DNA of 64,000 bases from an uncultured Eubacterium sp. (lineage in GTDB: Bacteria; Bacillota; Clostridia; Oscillospirales; Acutalibacteraceae): the NCBI GenBank assembly GCA_910584985.1, contig CAJUDJ010000001.1:118249-182248 (forward strand). Reading direction: 5' to 3'. A model generated the notes under the pieces. That model did not search any database. It had not been told where the DNA came from and was given only the letters and a program-made list of their open reading frames with translations. How positions within the stretch are numbered: position 1 is the stretch's first letter; every line of letters begins with the position of its first letter. Shown piece by piece: positions 44,192 through 51,294 of the stretch. Made by a program: the position numbers and the translations under genes.

Positions 44192-44219
44192 TTGACTTTT
44201 CTATGGTTTATGTTATAAT
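44192..44219 (+). promoter_or_regulatory. Plus-strand promoter of candidate small RNA
   Basis: TTGACT (44192-44197) and TATAAT (44214-44219) with a 16-base spacer. No open reading frame follows; the only thing downstream before the converging gene is a terminator, so it drives a short RNA. Confidence 0.65.
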
Positions 44220-44225
44220 ATAATT

Positions 44226-44286
44226 AACTCATCTACCATGTGTTGAAGGAGTTTCTGAAGACGTCTCATTTTATGAGGCGTTTTTT
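44226..44286 (+). ncRNA. Candidate short RNA, about 61 nt
   Basis: From the predicted start near 44226 the transcript runs to a terminator formed by ACGTCTCAT (44261-44269) and ATGAGGCGT (44273-44281) plus T6. It contains GTGTTGAAGGAGTTTCTGAAG upstream of the stem, with an exposed AAGGAG. It is convergent with the gene ending at 44290. The surrounding 365-base gap (43925-44289) otherwise holds only the hsd promoter, palindrome and terminator. It could be a regulator of the DUF3800 module, an element copy-control RNA, or the remains of a lost gene's leader. Confidence 0.5.
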
Positions 44287-44289
44287 GCT

Positions 44290-44808
44290 TTATTTATGCA
44301 ACTTTTTCCACTTTTTTAATTTTCTTTCTAAAGCATTGTCATAATCAAAGTAGAAAGCCGTAATAAGCAAAACATAACTTTCCCTTTTTTCTAGTACAAC
44401 CATATATCTCTCTTCTTCGAGTAGTAGATGCACTCTAATGCCAGATTTATATTCCTCTTCCCATACCCTAACGCCGTCGCACGCAGGACATTTGCTAGAA
44501 TCACACTGGTAATTTTCAATAAAAGCCCTTACCCATCTAACGCGTTCACATCGCCTTAAGTCAGGCTCTCTATCTCCTTCGTGTTGAAAATCTTTACAAG
44601 TTACATGAAAGAAGGCTTCCTCTTTTCCAAGCTGGATAGGGTGTTTTCTGATAACTACATTCTTATTGTCAAATTTTGGGTTAGAGTCTATAAAATCATT
44701 CTTAAATATTTCGTATAAAAAATCAAAATATTCAGGATATTCACCATCAAAATCGTCATAAAGTTCAAGATTTGGAATCCAACAATCGCTCATATCAGCC
44801 CCTCGCAT
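44290..44808 (-). CDS. Unknown protein paired with DUF3800, 172 aa
   Basis: Not recognised with certainty. The middle contains CKDFQHEGDREPDLRRCERVRW and a CDSSKCPAC pair that may bind zinc. The C-terminal 60 residues (GIRVHLLLEEERYMVVLEKR, then YVLLITAFYFDY followed by RKLKKW) resemble the strand pattern of RelE/PBECR-type RNase domains found in phage and toxin proteins. The gene overlaps the DUF3800 gene by 14 bases, so the two act together. A toxin or nuclease role is an inference from fold-like pattern and neighbourhood only. Confidence 0.6.
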   Translation of the reverse strand: MRGADMSDCWIPNLELYDDFDGEYPEYFDFLYEIFKNDFIDSNPKFDNKNVVIRKHPIQLGKEEAFFHVTCKDFQHEGDREPDLRRCERVRWVRAFIENYQCDSSKCPACDGVRVWEEEYKSGIRVHLLLEEERYMVVLEKRESYVLLITAFYFDYDNALERKLKKWKKLHK

Positions 44809-45502
44809 TCCAAATTAATAGATTAATTTTTTCTTCTCTAAGAAGTGTTGATTTTTTCAATGAATATCTTGATCGCGCTTTAACAAGGTCAATAATCTCA
44901 CGTTTAGCTAAACTTTCAACATGTCCGTCATCAAAAATTCTATTTTGATATCCAACTGCTCCTATCAATATATCTACAAGTTGCATAATCTGCACTTCAT
45001 CTGATCTAATTGGTTGGAGTTTTTTTATTATTCTTTCCGAGAAGTCGTACATAGAATTACAACATACCTCTTTAAGTTTTTGGCTTTTTTTATATGAATG
45101 AGTATCTTTAATATCAATATAAATATTATATCTTTCTGTTGGGGAAAGTATAACCTTTAACATTTCAAAATACATTTTATAATACCAATCTTCATGACTT
45201 TGATTAAATCTATCATGATCAAGCATATTTTTGTCGGGCACAACCAATGCTCTAAAATGTAAATCATCATCGTCAAAGAAATAATTAACTAAATCCTTAT
45301 AGGCATCAATTTTAGATGGACTAATTTTTGTCCATTTCATTTCTGTTGATGTAGGAATCCCATTTCGTTCCTTAATGTCTTTTATTCTAAGGTTTATTTC
45401 TTTGATTTTTTTTTGGTCACACCATATAGCACCAAGAACCATAACATTAATACCATCATGTTCCAAATGACAGCTTTCGTCGCAATATATATTATAGTAC
45501 AT
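44795..45502 (-). CDS. DUF3800-domain protein
   Basis: A 235-residue protein with the DUF3800 pattern: it starts YYNIYCDESCHLEHDG with an invariant Asp-Glu pair, then MVLGAIWC, EMKWTKIS, a mid-protein YNIYIDIKDTHS and a C-terminal LVDILIGAVGYQ. The family has an RNase H-like fold with acidic residues placed as in nucleases and is common on mobile elements and in defence islands; no activity is established for most members. AAAGGTG lies five bases before the ATG, preceded by a TATACT -10 at 45527-45532. It is co-transcribed with the 172-residue gene. Confidence 0.8.
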   Translation of the reverse strand: MYYNIYCDESCHLEHDGINVMVLGAIWCDQKKIKEINLRIKDIKERNGIPTSTEMKWTKISPSKIDAYKDLVNYFFDDDDLHFRALVVPDKNMLDHDRFNQSHEDWYYKMYFEMLKVILSPTERYNIYIDIKDTHSYKKSQKLKEVCCNSMYDFSERIIKKLQPIRSDEVQIMQLVDILIGAVGYQNRIFDDGHVESLAKREIIDLVKARSRYSLKKSTLLREEKINLLIWNARG

Positions 45503-45573
45503 AACTTCACCTTTACATTTTTTTACAGTATAGCATATAAATTAAATTAAGTCTACAAATACCGGTAGAAAGC

Positions 45574-45592
45574 ATCCAATTATAAAATTGGA
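45574..45592. terminator. Small terminator between DUF3800 gene and tnpV
   Basis: ATCCAATT pairs with AATTGGAT around a 4-base loop in the 98-base gap; T-rich on both sides. It would stop the mobilization operon transcript. Confidence 0.65.
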
Positions 45593-45600
45593 TACTTATT

Positions 45601-45954
45601 TTATTTATATAATATATCGTCACAAACTATTTCTCTAGCTATATATGAAATGTTATTCATAGCCTGCACCCAAGCTATCGTATCATCTGCTTTAAATTCT
45701 TCTGTAATGCCTTGCTTTTCGGCAAGTTGATGAATTAAATCATCATACATTTTCCTTGCTTTAACATCTATATCGTGAAGATATGAATTAAGTTTGTTTT
45801 GAGTTAGTAGATTATAATAAATAACCCTATGATTTTGTTTTAGATAATTTTTATGCCTTTGTCCCCAAATGCCTATTTCATAATTTGTATCAATTGAGGT
45901 GAAATTAGGGAAATAAACATCTCCAACGAGTGTGTAATCAAATTTTATTTTCAT
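45601..45954 (-). CDS. tnpV: TnpV-family transposon protein
   Basis: A 117-residue protein that matches TnpV of clostridial mobilizable transposons: the block NYEIGIWGQRHKNYLKQNHR, then VIYYNLLTQNKLNSYLHDID and a C-terminal MNNISYIAREIV. TnpV proteins travel with Tn4451-like and related elements; their role is unknown. It follows the relaxase gene by two bases and ends the mobilization operon. Confidence 0.85.
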   Translation of the reverse strand: MKIKFDYTLVGDVYFPNFTSIDTNYEIGIWGQRHKNYLKQNHRVIYYNLLTQNKLNSYLHDIDVKARKMYDDLIHQLAEKQGITEEFKADDTIAWVQAMNNISYIAREIVCDDILYK

Positions 45955-45956
45955 AA

Positions 45957-47096
45957 TTATAAATTCCTTTCAAATCTTTTATTTTTATGCCTCGCTTGTG
46001 CAAGTAAATTATCTACTTGTTCTGCACCTAAAATCTTACGCAGTAATTTGTAGTCTTTCAGGATTTTTATTTGCTTGAAATTATCTGCAAGAAGTCTATC
46101 GTTTTGTTCTTTCAATTTAACATTTGAAAAATATAATTTTGAATTTTCTTGTTGGCATTCTGTAAATTTATTTTTCATTTTAAAGTAGGCAACTAAAACT
46201 GCTTTCAAAGTCGCTTTCACTTTGTCAACAAAAGGTTCCACTATCTTTGTTTTATACGATTTTGCAGACATTAATGGCTGTGGCTCAGGCAACTGAAATT
46301 GTTCGTCTGTTTCAAAACCTTGAGATACTTTTTTAAAAGTATCTTCGCACTTCACAAGATTAGTGACTTGTTTATCAAGGATTTCGATTTTGCTTTCAAG
46401 CTCATTAACTTCTTGGCTACGCATTTTCTTTTCGTAATCAAGAACGGACAAATGCTTTTCGTGTGTATCAAGATGTTCCCATTCAACATCATATTTTTCC
46501 ATAGCCTTTGCAAGATGCTCTTTTTCGGCTTGTACCCAAACTGCCCATTCTGTTTCACTTTTACCATTGCCTATATAGCCTTGACTTTTAAGTGCCTGTT
46601 TTAATGATACTCTTGTATCGAGACCACGCTTGCTGCCTGTTGTGAAAGGCACAAAGTCAATATGCAAATGAGGTGTTGCCTCATCCATATGAAGATGAGC
46701 GGAGAACACACGCAGGTTTGGATTATTCTGTTGAAAAGATTGCATATATTCATCAAGTATCTTTTCGGCAAGTTCACCATTTTTACTATCTGATTTCATA
46801 TTATCGCAGTTACCAATTTGGACTATAATCTCGTGAAAAGGTTTTTCCTGCTTTCCTGAACAAATTTTTTCATAATAATTGTCTATCTTTCTGTCCGACC
46901 TTGTTTGTTTTGCATTGTATCTTTCAAGTGCAGCATCAAATAAATTGTGATACACTACTTGAATATCATTGTTTATATATTCCTTGTTCAAATGTGTTCG
47001 TTCAGGGTTGGTATTCTTTGTATTAAATACTCGGCTATTGTGATTAACAGAGCCTTTACCAACCATAACACTTATACTTCTCTTAATATTTATCAC
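45957..47096 (-). CDS. mobV: MobV/Pre-family relaxase
   Basis: A 379-residue plasmid-recombination/mobilization protein. The N-terminus includes NPERTHLN, and the relaxase metal site is HLHMDEATPHLHIDFVPF at about residues 136-153. The C-terminal half is a long coiled coil. It nicks DNA at oriT and pilots the single strand into a recipient using another element's secretion system. The start is a GTG at 47096 with AGGAAG upstream; an ATG ten codons later is an alternative. The oriT candidate lies directly upstream. Confidence 0.9.
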   Translation of the reverse strand: MINIKRSISVMVGKGSVNHNSRVFNTKNTNPERTHLNKEYINNDIQVVYHNLFDAALERYNAKQTRSDRKIDNYYEKICSGKQEKPFHEIIVQIGNCDNMKSDSKNGELAEKILDEYMQSFQQNNPNLRVFSAHLHMDEATPHLHIDFVPFTTGSKRGLDTRVSLKQALKSQGYIGNGKSETEWAVWVQAEKEHLAKAMEKYDVEWEHLDTHEKHLSVLDYEKKMRSQEVNELESKIEILDKQVTNLVKCEDTFKKVSQGFETDEQFQLPEPQPLMSAKSYKTKIVEPFVDKVKATLKAVLVAYFKMKNKFTECQQENSKLYFSNVKLKEQNDRLLADNFKQIKILKDYKLLRKILGAEQVDNLLAQARHKNKRFERNL

Positions 47097-47137
47097 CTTT
47101 CTTCCTATATATTTTTTAATTATACCTTTGAAGTTCT

Positions 47138-47205
47138 GTTACTCTTGTCAAGAGTAACGCAAAAGCACTTTTGACACTTCGTATCATAAGTGCCCTTGCG
47201 ACCTG
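47138..47205. other. oriT: Candidate origin of transfer (oriT)
   Basis: The segment between the RHH gene and the relaxase gene has a perfect inverted repeat with arms GTTACTCTTG (47138-47147, 47149-47158) and a second dyad CACTT-N8-AAGTG ending in TAAGTGCCCTTGCG (47187-47200). The latter resembles nick regions of Gram-positive mobilizable elements (TAAGTGCGCCCT-type). No gene is visible. The palindrome also overlaps a TTGACA hexamer that lies 21 bases from a TATAAT before the relaxase gene. Confidence 0.55.
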
Positions 47206-47222
47206 CGGTGCTGATGCTATCT

Positions 47223-47537
47223 TCAAGACAGATTTTTCATATCGGAGAGTATAGCTAAAGATTGTTTTAACACTAACAAAAATTCATCATCAACTTGTGA
47301 TAAGCTTTGCAATTCATTCGTTAAATTAGTGAGTTCATTTCGTAATCCTTTATATACTCTTGGATTGCCTTGTACGATAACTTCTCTTTGCAAAACTCTG
47401 CTGATTAAATAATCTTGCTTGTTTAATCCTGACAGACTAACAAAATCATCAAGCAGTTGTGCTTCTTCTGGTGACATTCTGAAAGAAACTATTTTACTTC
47501 TCAAACGATTGTGATGATCAACATTCTTCTTTGACAA
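47223..47537 (-). CDS. RHH-type relaxosome accessory protein (MobC-like)
   Basis: A 104-residue protein with a ribbon-helix-helix-like N-terminal half (SKIVSFRMSPEEAQLLDDFVSLSGLNKQDYLISRVL) and a helical tail, the layout of MobC-type mobilization accessory proteins. A TTG at 47537, six bases after AGAGGTG and one base after the integrase stop, is the best start. It sits on the far side of oriT from the relaxase, as expected for a protein that helps open oriT. Confidence 0.75.
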   Translation of the reverse strand: MSKKNVDHHNRLRSKIVSFRMSPEEAQLLDDFVSLSGLNKQDYLISRVLQREVIVQGNPRVYKGLRNELTNLTNELQSLSQVDDEFLLVLKQSLAILSDMKNLS

Positions 47538-47538
47538 A

Positions 47539-48615
47539 TTAAGCACCTCTTTCCATATTCAATTTATTTGCAATTTCACTTTGCTTTGTAGGGAACATAT
47601 GAGCATATCTAAAGGTTATATCAATACTTTCGTGACCAACGCGATTAGCAATATCTACTGCAGAAAACCCCATATCTATTAACAAGGAGACATGAGAGTG
47701 TCTTAAATCGTGTATTCTGATACGCTTAACATTGGCAGTTTTTGAGCCTCTGTTCATCTCATGATGAAGATAACTTTTACTTATAGGAAATATACGCATA
47801 TCATTGTTTACTCCATAAAGTGAACTAATGTAGTCATGTATCTCTTCATTGAGAAATGACGGCATTCTCACTATACGTTTACTTTTAGGTGTTTTCGGAT
47901 CAGTGATAATATCCTCACCTCCGATACGCTGGTATGATTTATTAATGGTAACAGTCTCATTATTAAAATTGAAATCATTACAATTTAACGCTAATAATTC
48001 ACCTACACGCAATCCACACCAATAAAGCATTTCAAAAGCATAATAGGATATCGGTTTATCCATCATTGCATCAGCAAATTTTAAATATTCTTCTTTAGTC
48101 CAAAAGAGCATTTCTTTATCGCTTTCCTTTTTACCCATATTACCGACTTTGGCAGCGGAATTAGATGCAAGGTTATAATATCGTACTGCGTGATTTAAAA
48201 TTGCACTTAATTGATTATGCAAAGTTTTAAGATAAGTTTGAGAATATGGCTTCCCATGCTCATCACGATAATCAATCATTTCTTTTTGCCATGCGAGTAC
48301 TTCTTTCGGAGTAATCTCATTCATTTTTAATTTGCCGAAATAAGGCAACAATTTCCTTTCAATGATATATTTCTTTGAACGCCAAGTATTTAATTTAATT
48401 CTATTCTTTTTATCGGCAGTATAAATTTCAACAAAGCTTTCAAAGGTCATATCCATTTCGGCTTGTACCTTTTGAAGTTGCTCACGCTCCCAAGCGAGGG
48501 CTTCTCGCTTAGTTTCAAAGCCCCTTTTGCTTGTTTGCTTCCTTTCACCTTTCCAAGTTGTATATCGGTAAATCACTCTCCAGGTATTAGTCGAATTTTC
48601 TTTATATACAGACAT
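47539..48615 (-). CDS. int: Tyrosine-recombinase integrase (Tn916 Int type)
   Basis: A 358-residue site-specific recombinase. Residues 1-60 form an arm-binding AP2-like domain, residues 60-150 a core-binding domain, and the catalytic domain has R203 (GLRVGE), H302-x-x-R305 (HDLRHSH), H328 (GHES) and Y337 (FRYAHMF). It would recombine the attL/attR repeats at guaA. The ATG at 48615 has AAGGAG ten bases upstream; a GTG three codons earlier is too close to it. The gene starts six bases downstream of the excisionase-like stop, in one operon with it. Confidence 0.95.
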   Translation of the reverse strand: MSVYKENSTNTWRVIYRYTTWKGERKQTSKRGFETKREALAWEREQLQKVQAEMDMTFESFVEIYTADKKNRIKLNTWRSKKYIIERKLLPYFGKLKMNEITPKEVLAWQKEMIDYRDEHGKPYSQTYLKTLHNQLSAILNHAVRYYNLASNSAAKVGNMGKKESDKEMLFWTKEEYLKFADAMMDKPISYYAFEMLYWCGLRVGELLALNCNDFNFNNETVTINKSYQRIGGEDIITDPKTPKSKRIVRMPSFLNEEIHDYISSLYGVNNDMRIFPISKSYLHHEMNRGSKTANVKRIRIHDLRHSHVSLLIDMGFSAVDIANRVGHESIDITFRYAHMFPTKQSEIANKLNMERGA

Positions 48616-48620
48616 ATTTA

Positions 48621-48821
48621 TCACGCTCCTTTATTTTCGTTTATCTGCATACCATAGAATTTTTCATTGAAATATTTTCTGCTTACTCTGCCTGAAATGG
48701 TTATATAACCTTTTTCGGCAAGTTCCTCATTCAATTTTTGAACAAGTTTGTATGCGTAAGCCTTTGATACTCCAAGCTCTTTTGAAACTTCATCAGCCTT
48801 AATAAAAAGATTTTCTTTCAT
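48621..48821 (-). CDS. Excisionase-like HTH protein, 66 aa
   Basis: A small protein with one helix-turn-helix (FIKADEVSKELGVSKAYAYKLVQKL) and a KGYITISGRVSRKYFNEKFYG wing, a type regularly found just upstream of Tn916-family integrase genes and taken as excisionase or directionality factor. A GGGAGGT precedes the ATG. Its promoter is overlapped by two AAAC-N6-GTTT operators, so expression should depend on release of the divergent repressor. Confidence 0.8.
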   Translation of the reverse strand: MKENLFIKADEVSKELGVSKAYAYKLVQKLNEELAEKGYITISGRVSRKYFNEKFYGMQINENKGA

Positions 48822-48904
48822 TTAATTACCTCCCTCTTTGTTTTTAGCCTTACGGCTATGTAAATTTTATTGTATTTAAACAAAATTGTTTAATCCCTGT
48901 CTTT

Positions 48905-48933
48905 ATTATATTAAACATATTTGTTTATGTCAA
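48905..48933 (-). promoter_or_regulatory. Promoter of xis-int operon
   Basis: On the minus strand TTGACA (48933-48928) and TATAAT (48910-48905) with 17 bases between, a consensus promoter whose spacer is filled by one operator. Confidence 0.85.
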
Positions 48934-48974
48934 TATCTATCAGACATAAAATATAAACTTTTTTGTTTAATTTG

Positions 48975-49003
48975 TTGCAATTTAATTTTAAATCGACTAT
49001 ACT
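48975..49003 (+). promoter_or_regulatory. Promoter of the XRE repressor gene
   Basis: TTGCAA (48975-48980) and TATACT (48998-49003) with 17 bases between; flanked by operators three and four. Confidence 0.8.
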
Positions 49004-49038
49004 GTAATTACAAAACAAATCTGTTTAGGAGAATATAT

Positions 49039-49536
49039 ATGATTATTGGCGATAGAATTAAGCGTTTTCGCAATAGAAAAGGGTTAACACAAAAGGAATT
49101 AGGCGAAGCTATTGGATTTGACAACAGAACTGCTGATGTAAGAATTGCTCAATATGAAAAAGGAACAAGAAATCCGAAGAAAAAATATACTGATAAAATT
49201 GCAGAAATCTTAAATGTAAATGAACGTGCTTTGGAAATCCCTGAAATTGATATATCTGATTATGTTTCATTTTTTCAGTTTCTTTTTGCACTCGAAGATG
49301 AAAATGTTTTTAAAGTTGATGAATGTGAAAACGGTGCACCTTGTTTAATCCTAAAAAAAGACGATACATCAAGCAGAAATTACATATTTATTGATTGGCT
49401 TAATATGAATAAGCTTTTGAAAAGCGGTGAAATTACCCAAGAGGAATATGATAATTGGAGATATAAATATCCTCATGGTGAATCAGAAGAATTGCATATA
49501 AAGTTAAAAGAAATGAAAAAAGAGCTAACTGATTAA
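49039..49536 (+). CDS. XRE-family repressor of the element
   Basis: A 165-residue protein with an N-terminal Cro/CI helix-turn-helix (IKRFRNRKGLTQKELGEAIGFD, then VRIAQYEKGTRNPKKKYTDKIAEILNV) and an acidic C-terminal region of unknown fold (YIFIDWLNMNKLLKSGEITQEEYDNW). The ATG at 49039 follows AGGAG; the longer frame starting at 48886 would cross its own promoter and is rejected. It is transcribed divergently from xis-int and is the likely ligand of the AAAC-N6-GTTT sites. No protease motif or self-cleavage site is seen, so the inducing signal is unknown. Confidence 0.88.
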   Translation: MIIGDRIKRFRNRKGLTQKELGEAIGFDNRTADVRIAQYEKGTRNPKKKYTDKIAEILNVNERALEIPEIDISDYVSFFQFLFALEDENVFKVDECENGAPCLILKKDDTSSRNYIFIDWLNMNKLLKSGEITQEEYDNWRYKYPHGESEELHIKLKEMKKELTD

Positions 49537-49557
49537 CTAAAATCAGTTAGCTCTTAA
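49522..49557 (+). terminator. Terminator of the XRE repressor gene
   Basis: GAGCTAACTGATT (49522-49534) pairs perfectly with AATCAGTTAGCTC (49541-49553) and is followed by TTAATAATT; the 5' arm includes the end of the coding sequence. Confidence 0.8.
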
Positions 49558-49576
49558 TAATTATGAATAATAAAAT

Positions 49577-49596
49577 TTGTTGCCAAAGTGTTGCCG
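49577..49596. repeat. Right integrase arm-type sites
   Basis: TTGTTGCCAAAGTGTTGCC: two TTGCC units with an 11-base period, ending 58 bases from the attR core. It matches the left-end pair at 36973-36992 closely. Confidence 0.65.
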
Positions 49597-49652
49597 TAAA
49601 GCACTTAAATTTTGAAAATTGTTCGTGTTTATGCAGGTTTACAGCACTTTGT

Positions 49653-49667
49653 ACTTTACTCCCACTC
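49653..49667. repeat. attR: attR core within the guaA 3' end
   Basis: ACTTTACTCCCACTC, 14 of 15 identical to attL. It includes the functional guaA stop codon; the element supplies the synonymous GAG codon and TAA, so the protein is unchanged. Confidence 0.8.
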
Positions 49668-51182
49668 CACCGTTCCGGGTGGTTTTGAGGTTATATCATA
49701 AACAACTCTGTTCACACCCTTAACTTCATTTGTAATTCGGTTTGAAACCTTTGCTAGAATATCAAAAGGAATTCTTGCCCAGTCGGCCGTCATAAAATCA
49801 TCGGTTGTAACAGCCCTGATAGCAACGAGATTTTCATAGGTTCTGTGGTCGCCCATTACGCCTACGGTTTTCACGCCGGGAAGCACACAGAAAAACTGTG
49901 AAAGATTTTTTTCGTAGCCGTTTTTCGCCATTTCATCACGCAGAACCCAGTCCGCCTCCTGAAGAATGCTTATTTTTTCAGCTGTGATTTCACCTATAAT
50001 TCTTACACCGAGACCGGGCCCCGGGAACGGCTGACGCCATACCAGTTCCTTGGGAATACCGAGCTTTTCGCCCACACTGCGAACCTCATCCTTAAACAGG
50101 TCCGCAAGCGGCTCTATAACGCCGAGAAATTCCACATCTTCGGGAAGATTTACTCTGTTATGATGTGTTTTTATAACATCGGCATCTCCCTTGCCGCTTT
50201 CAATACAGTCAGGATAAATCGTTCCCTGTGCAAAATAGCCTTTATCCTGCTGTTTTCTGATTTCATTCCAGAAAACATTGAAAAATTCCGTGCCGATAAT
50301 TTTTCTTTTCTGTTCGGGATCTGTTATGCCCTTCAGCTTTTCAAGAAACTGTGCGGCACAGTTTACACGCACAAAATTCATATCAAAAAGAGAGGTAAAA
50401 GTTTGTTCAACAAAATCACCCTCATCCTTTCGCATAAGGCCCTGATCCACAAAGACACAGGTAAGCTGCCTGCCGACAGCTTTCGAAAGCAGCGCAGCCG
50501 CAACTGAGGAATCCACACCGCCCGATAGACCGAGGATCACATTTTTGCTGCCAATCTGCTCTTTAAGCTTTCTGACAGTTGCTTCTATGAAATTATCCAT
50601 CTGCCAGTCGCCGCTGCATTGGCAGATTTCATAAAGAAAATTGTGCAGAACCGCCTTTCCGTATTCGCTGTGCGTTACTTCCGGGTGAAACTGAACGGCA
50701 AAAATGTTTTTTTCAGAATCCTGCATAGCGGCGCAGGGACAGTCCTCCGTTGAAGCAATAACCTCAAAGCCCTTCGGCAGCTTTGCAATTCTGTCCGTAT
50801 GGCTCATCCAAACAATGCTTTTTTCAGGAATATCTTTAAAAAGCACCGACTTTTCGGCAGTAAGCTCAATTTTTCCGTATTCCCCGGTTACAGGTGTTTC
50901 AACCGTTCCGCCCGCCATCCATGCAACCAGCTGACAGCCGTAGCAGATTCCCAGCACAGGAACACCGATTTCAAGAATTTTTTTTGTATAATGCGGGGAG
51001 GACATTTCAAACACAGAATTCGGCCCTCCCGTAAAGATAATTCCCTTGTAATTCTTTTTCTTAATGGTTTCAAGCGATACCGTATACGGCAAAATTTCAG
51101 CATAAACGCCGTTATCACGCACACGCCGTGCAATCAGTTGATTATACTGCCCGCCGAAATCAAGCACAAGTATTTTTTCCAT
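49656..51182 (-). CDS. guaA: GMP synthase (glutamine-hydrolysing)
   Basis: A 508-residue two-domain enzyme converting XMP, ATP and glutamine to GMP. The class I amidotransferase domain has the nucleophile C80 in GICYGCQ and the H166/E168 pair in QFHPEV; the ATP-pyrophosphatase domain has the P-loop SGGVDS at 220-225 and the C-terminal dimerisation segment ending TVEWE. The ATG at 51182 follows AGGAGG; the frame upstream of it is leader. The last codons overlap attR of the mobile element, which keeps the reading frame intact but removes the normal terminator. A second, amidotransferase-less copy lies at 1317-2297. Confidence 0.96.
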   Translation of the reverse strand: MEKILVLDFGGQYNQLIARRVRDNGVYAEILPYTVSLETIKKKNYKGIIFTGGPNSVFEMSSPHYTKKILEIGVPVLGICYGCQLVAWMAGGTVETPVTGEYGKIELTAEKSVLFKDIPEKSIVWMSHTDRIAKLPKGFEVIASTEDCPCAAMQDSEKNIFAVQFHPEVTHSEYGKAVLHNFLYEICQCSGDWQMDNFIEATVRKLKEQIGSKNVILGLSGGVDSSVAAALLSKAVGRQLTCVFVDQGLMRKDEGDFVEQTFTSLFDMNFVRVNCAAQFLEKLKGITDPEQKRKIIGTEFFNVFWNEIRKQQDKGYFAQGTIYPDCIESGKGDADVIKTHHNRVNLPEDVEFLGVIEPLADLFKDEVRSVGEKLGIPKELVWRQPFPGPGLGVRIIGEITAEKISILQEADWVLRDEMAKNGYEKNLSQFFCVLPGVKTVGVMGDHRTYENLVAIRAVTTDDFMTADWARIPFDILAKVSNRITNEVKGVNRVVYDITSKPPGTVEWE

Positions 51183-51239
51183 ATCCGTCCTCCTGTTTTG
51201 ACAGCGGCTTCTGCCACCGGTTATGCCGCAATAATAGAA

Positions 51240-51268
51240 ATTATATATAAATAGCTGCCGCAGTGCAA
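51240..51268 (-). promoter_or_regulatory. Promoter of guaA
   Basis: On the minus strand TTGCAC (51268-51263) and TATAAT (51245-51240) with 17 bases between. The leader of about 50 bases has a GCGGC/GCCGC hairpin but not the fold of a purine riboswitch. Confidence 0.7.
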
Positions 51269-51294
51269 TAGTATATTGAAATATTTTAAGATTT

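Larger units (their letters stand above)
48878..49026. promoter_or_regulatory. Four AAAC-N6-GTTT operators in the divergent control region
   Basis: AAAC-N6-GTTT dyads of 14 bases occur at 48878-48891, 48913-48926, 48955-48968 and 49013-49026. The second lies exactly in the spacer of the excisionase promoter, the first downstream of its -10, the third just upstream of the repressor's -35 and the fourth just before its ribosome binding site. This is the pattern of a CI/ImmR-like switch with positive or negative autoregulation. Confidence 0.8.
36856..49667. mobile_element. Integrative mobilizable element at guaA 3' end, about 12.8 kb
   Basis: The element is bounded by direct att repeats, one of which overlaps the end of guaA. 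Inside, from left to right: hsdR, hsdS, hsdM, XRE regulator, a candidate small RNA, a DUF3800 pair, tnpV, MobV relaxase, oriT-like region, RHH protein, tyrosine integrase, excisionase-like protein and a divergent XRE repressor. There is no type IV secretion system, so it should be mobilizable rather than self-transmissible. The base composition is visibly more AT-rich than the flanks. Insertion at guaA is a known hot spot for genomic islands. The cargo is defence-related. Confidence 0.85.

Noticed and set aside
48886..49038. N-terminal extension of the element's XRE repressor
   Set aside because: It crosses the repressor's own promoter and operators; the SD at 49027 fixes the start at 49039.
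51183..51294. Possible guanine riboswitch before guaA
   Set aside because: The leader lacks the conserved three-way-junction core; only a simple GCGGC/GCCGC hairpin is seen.
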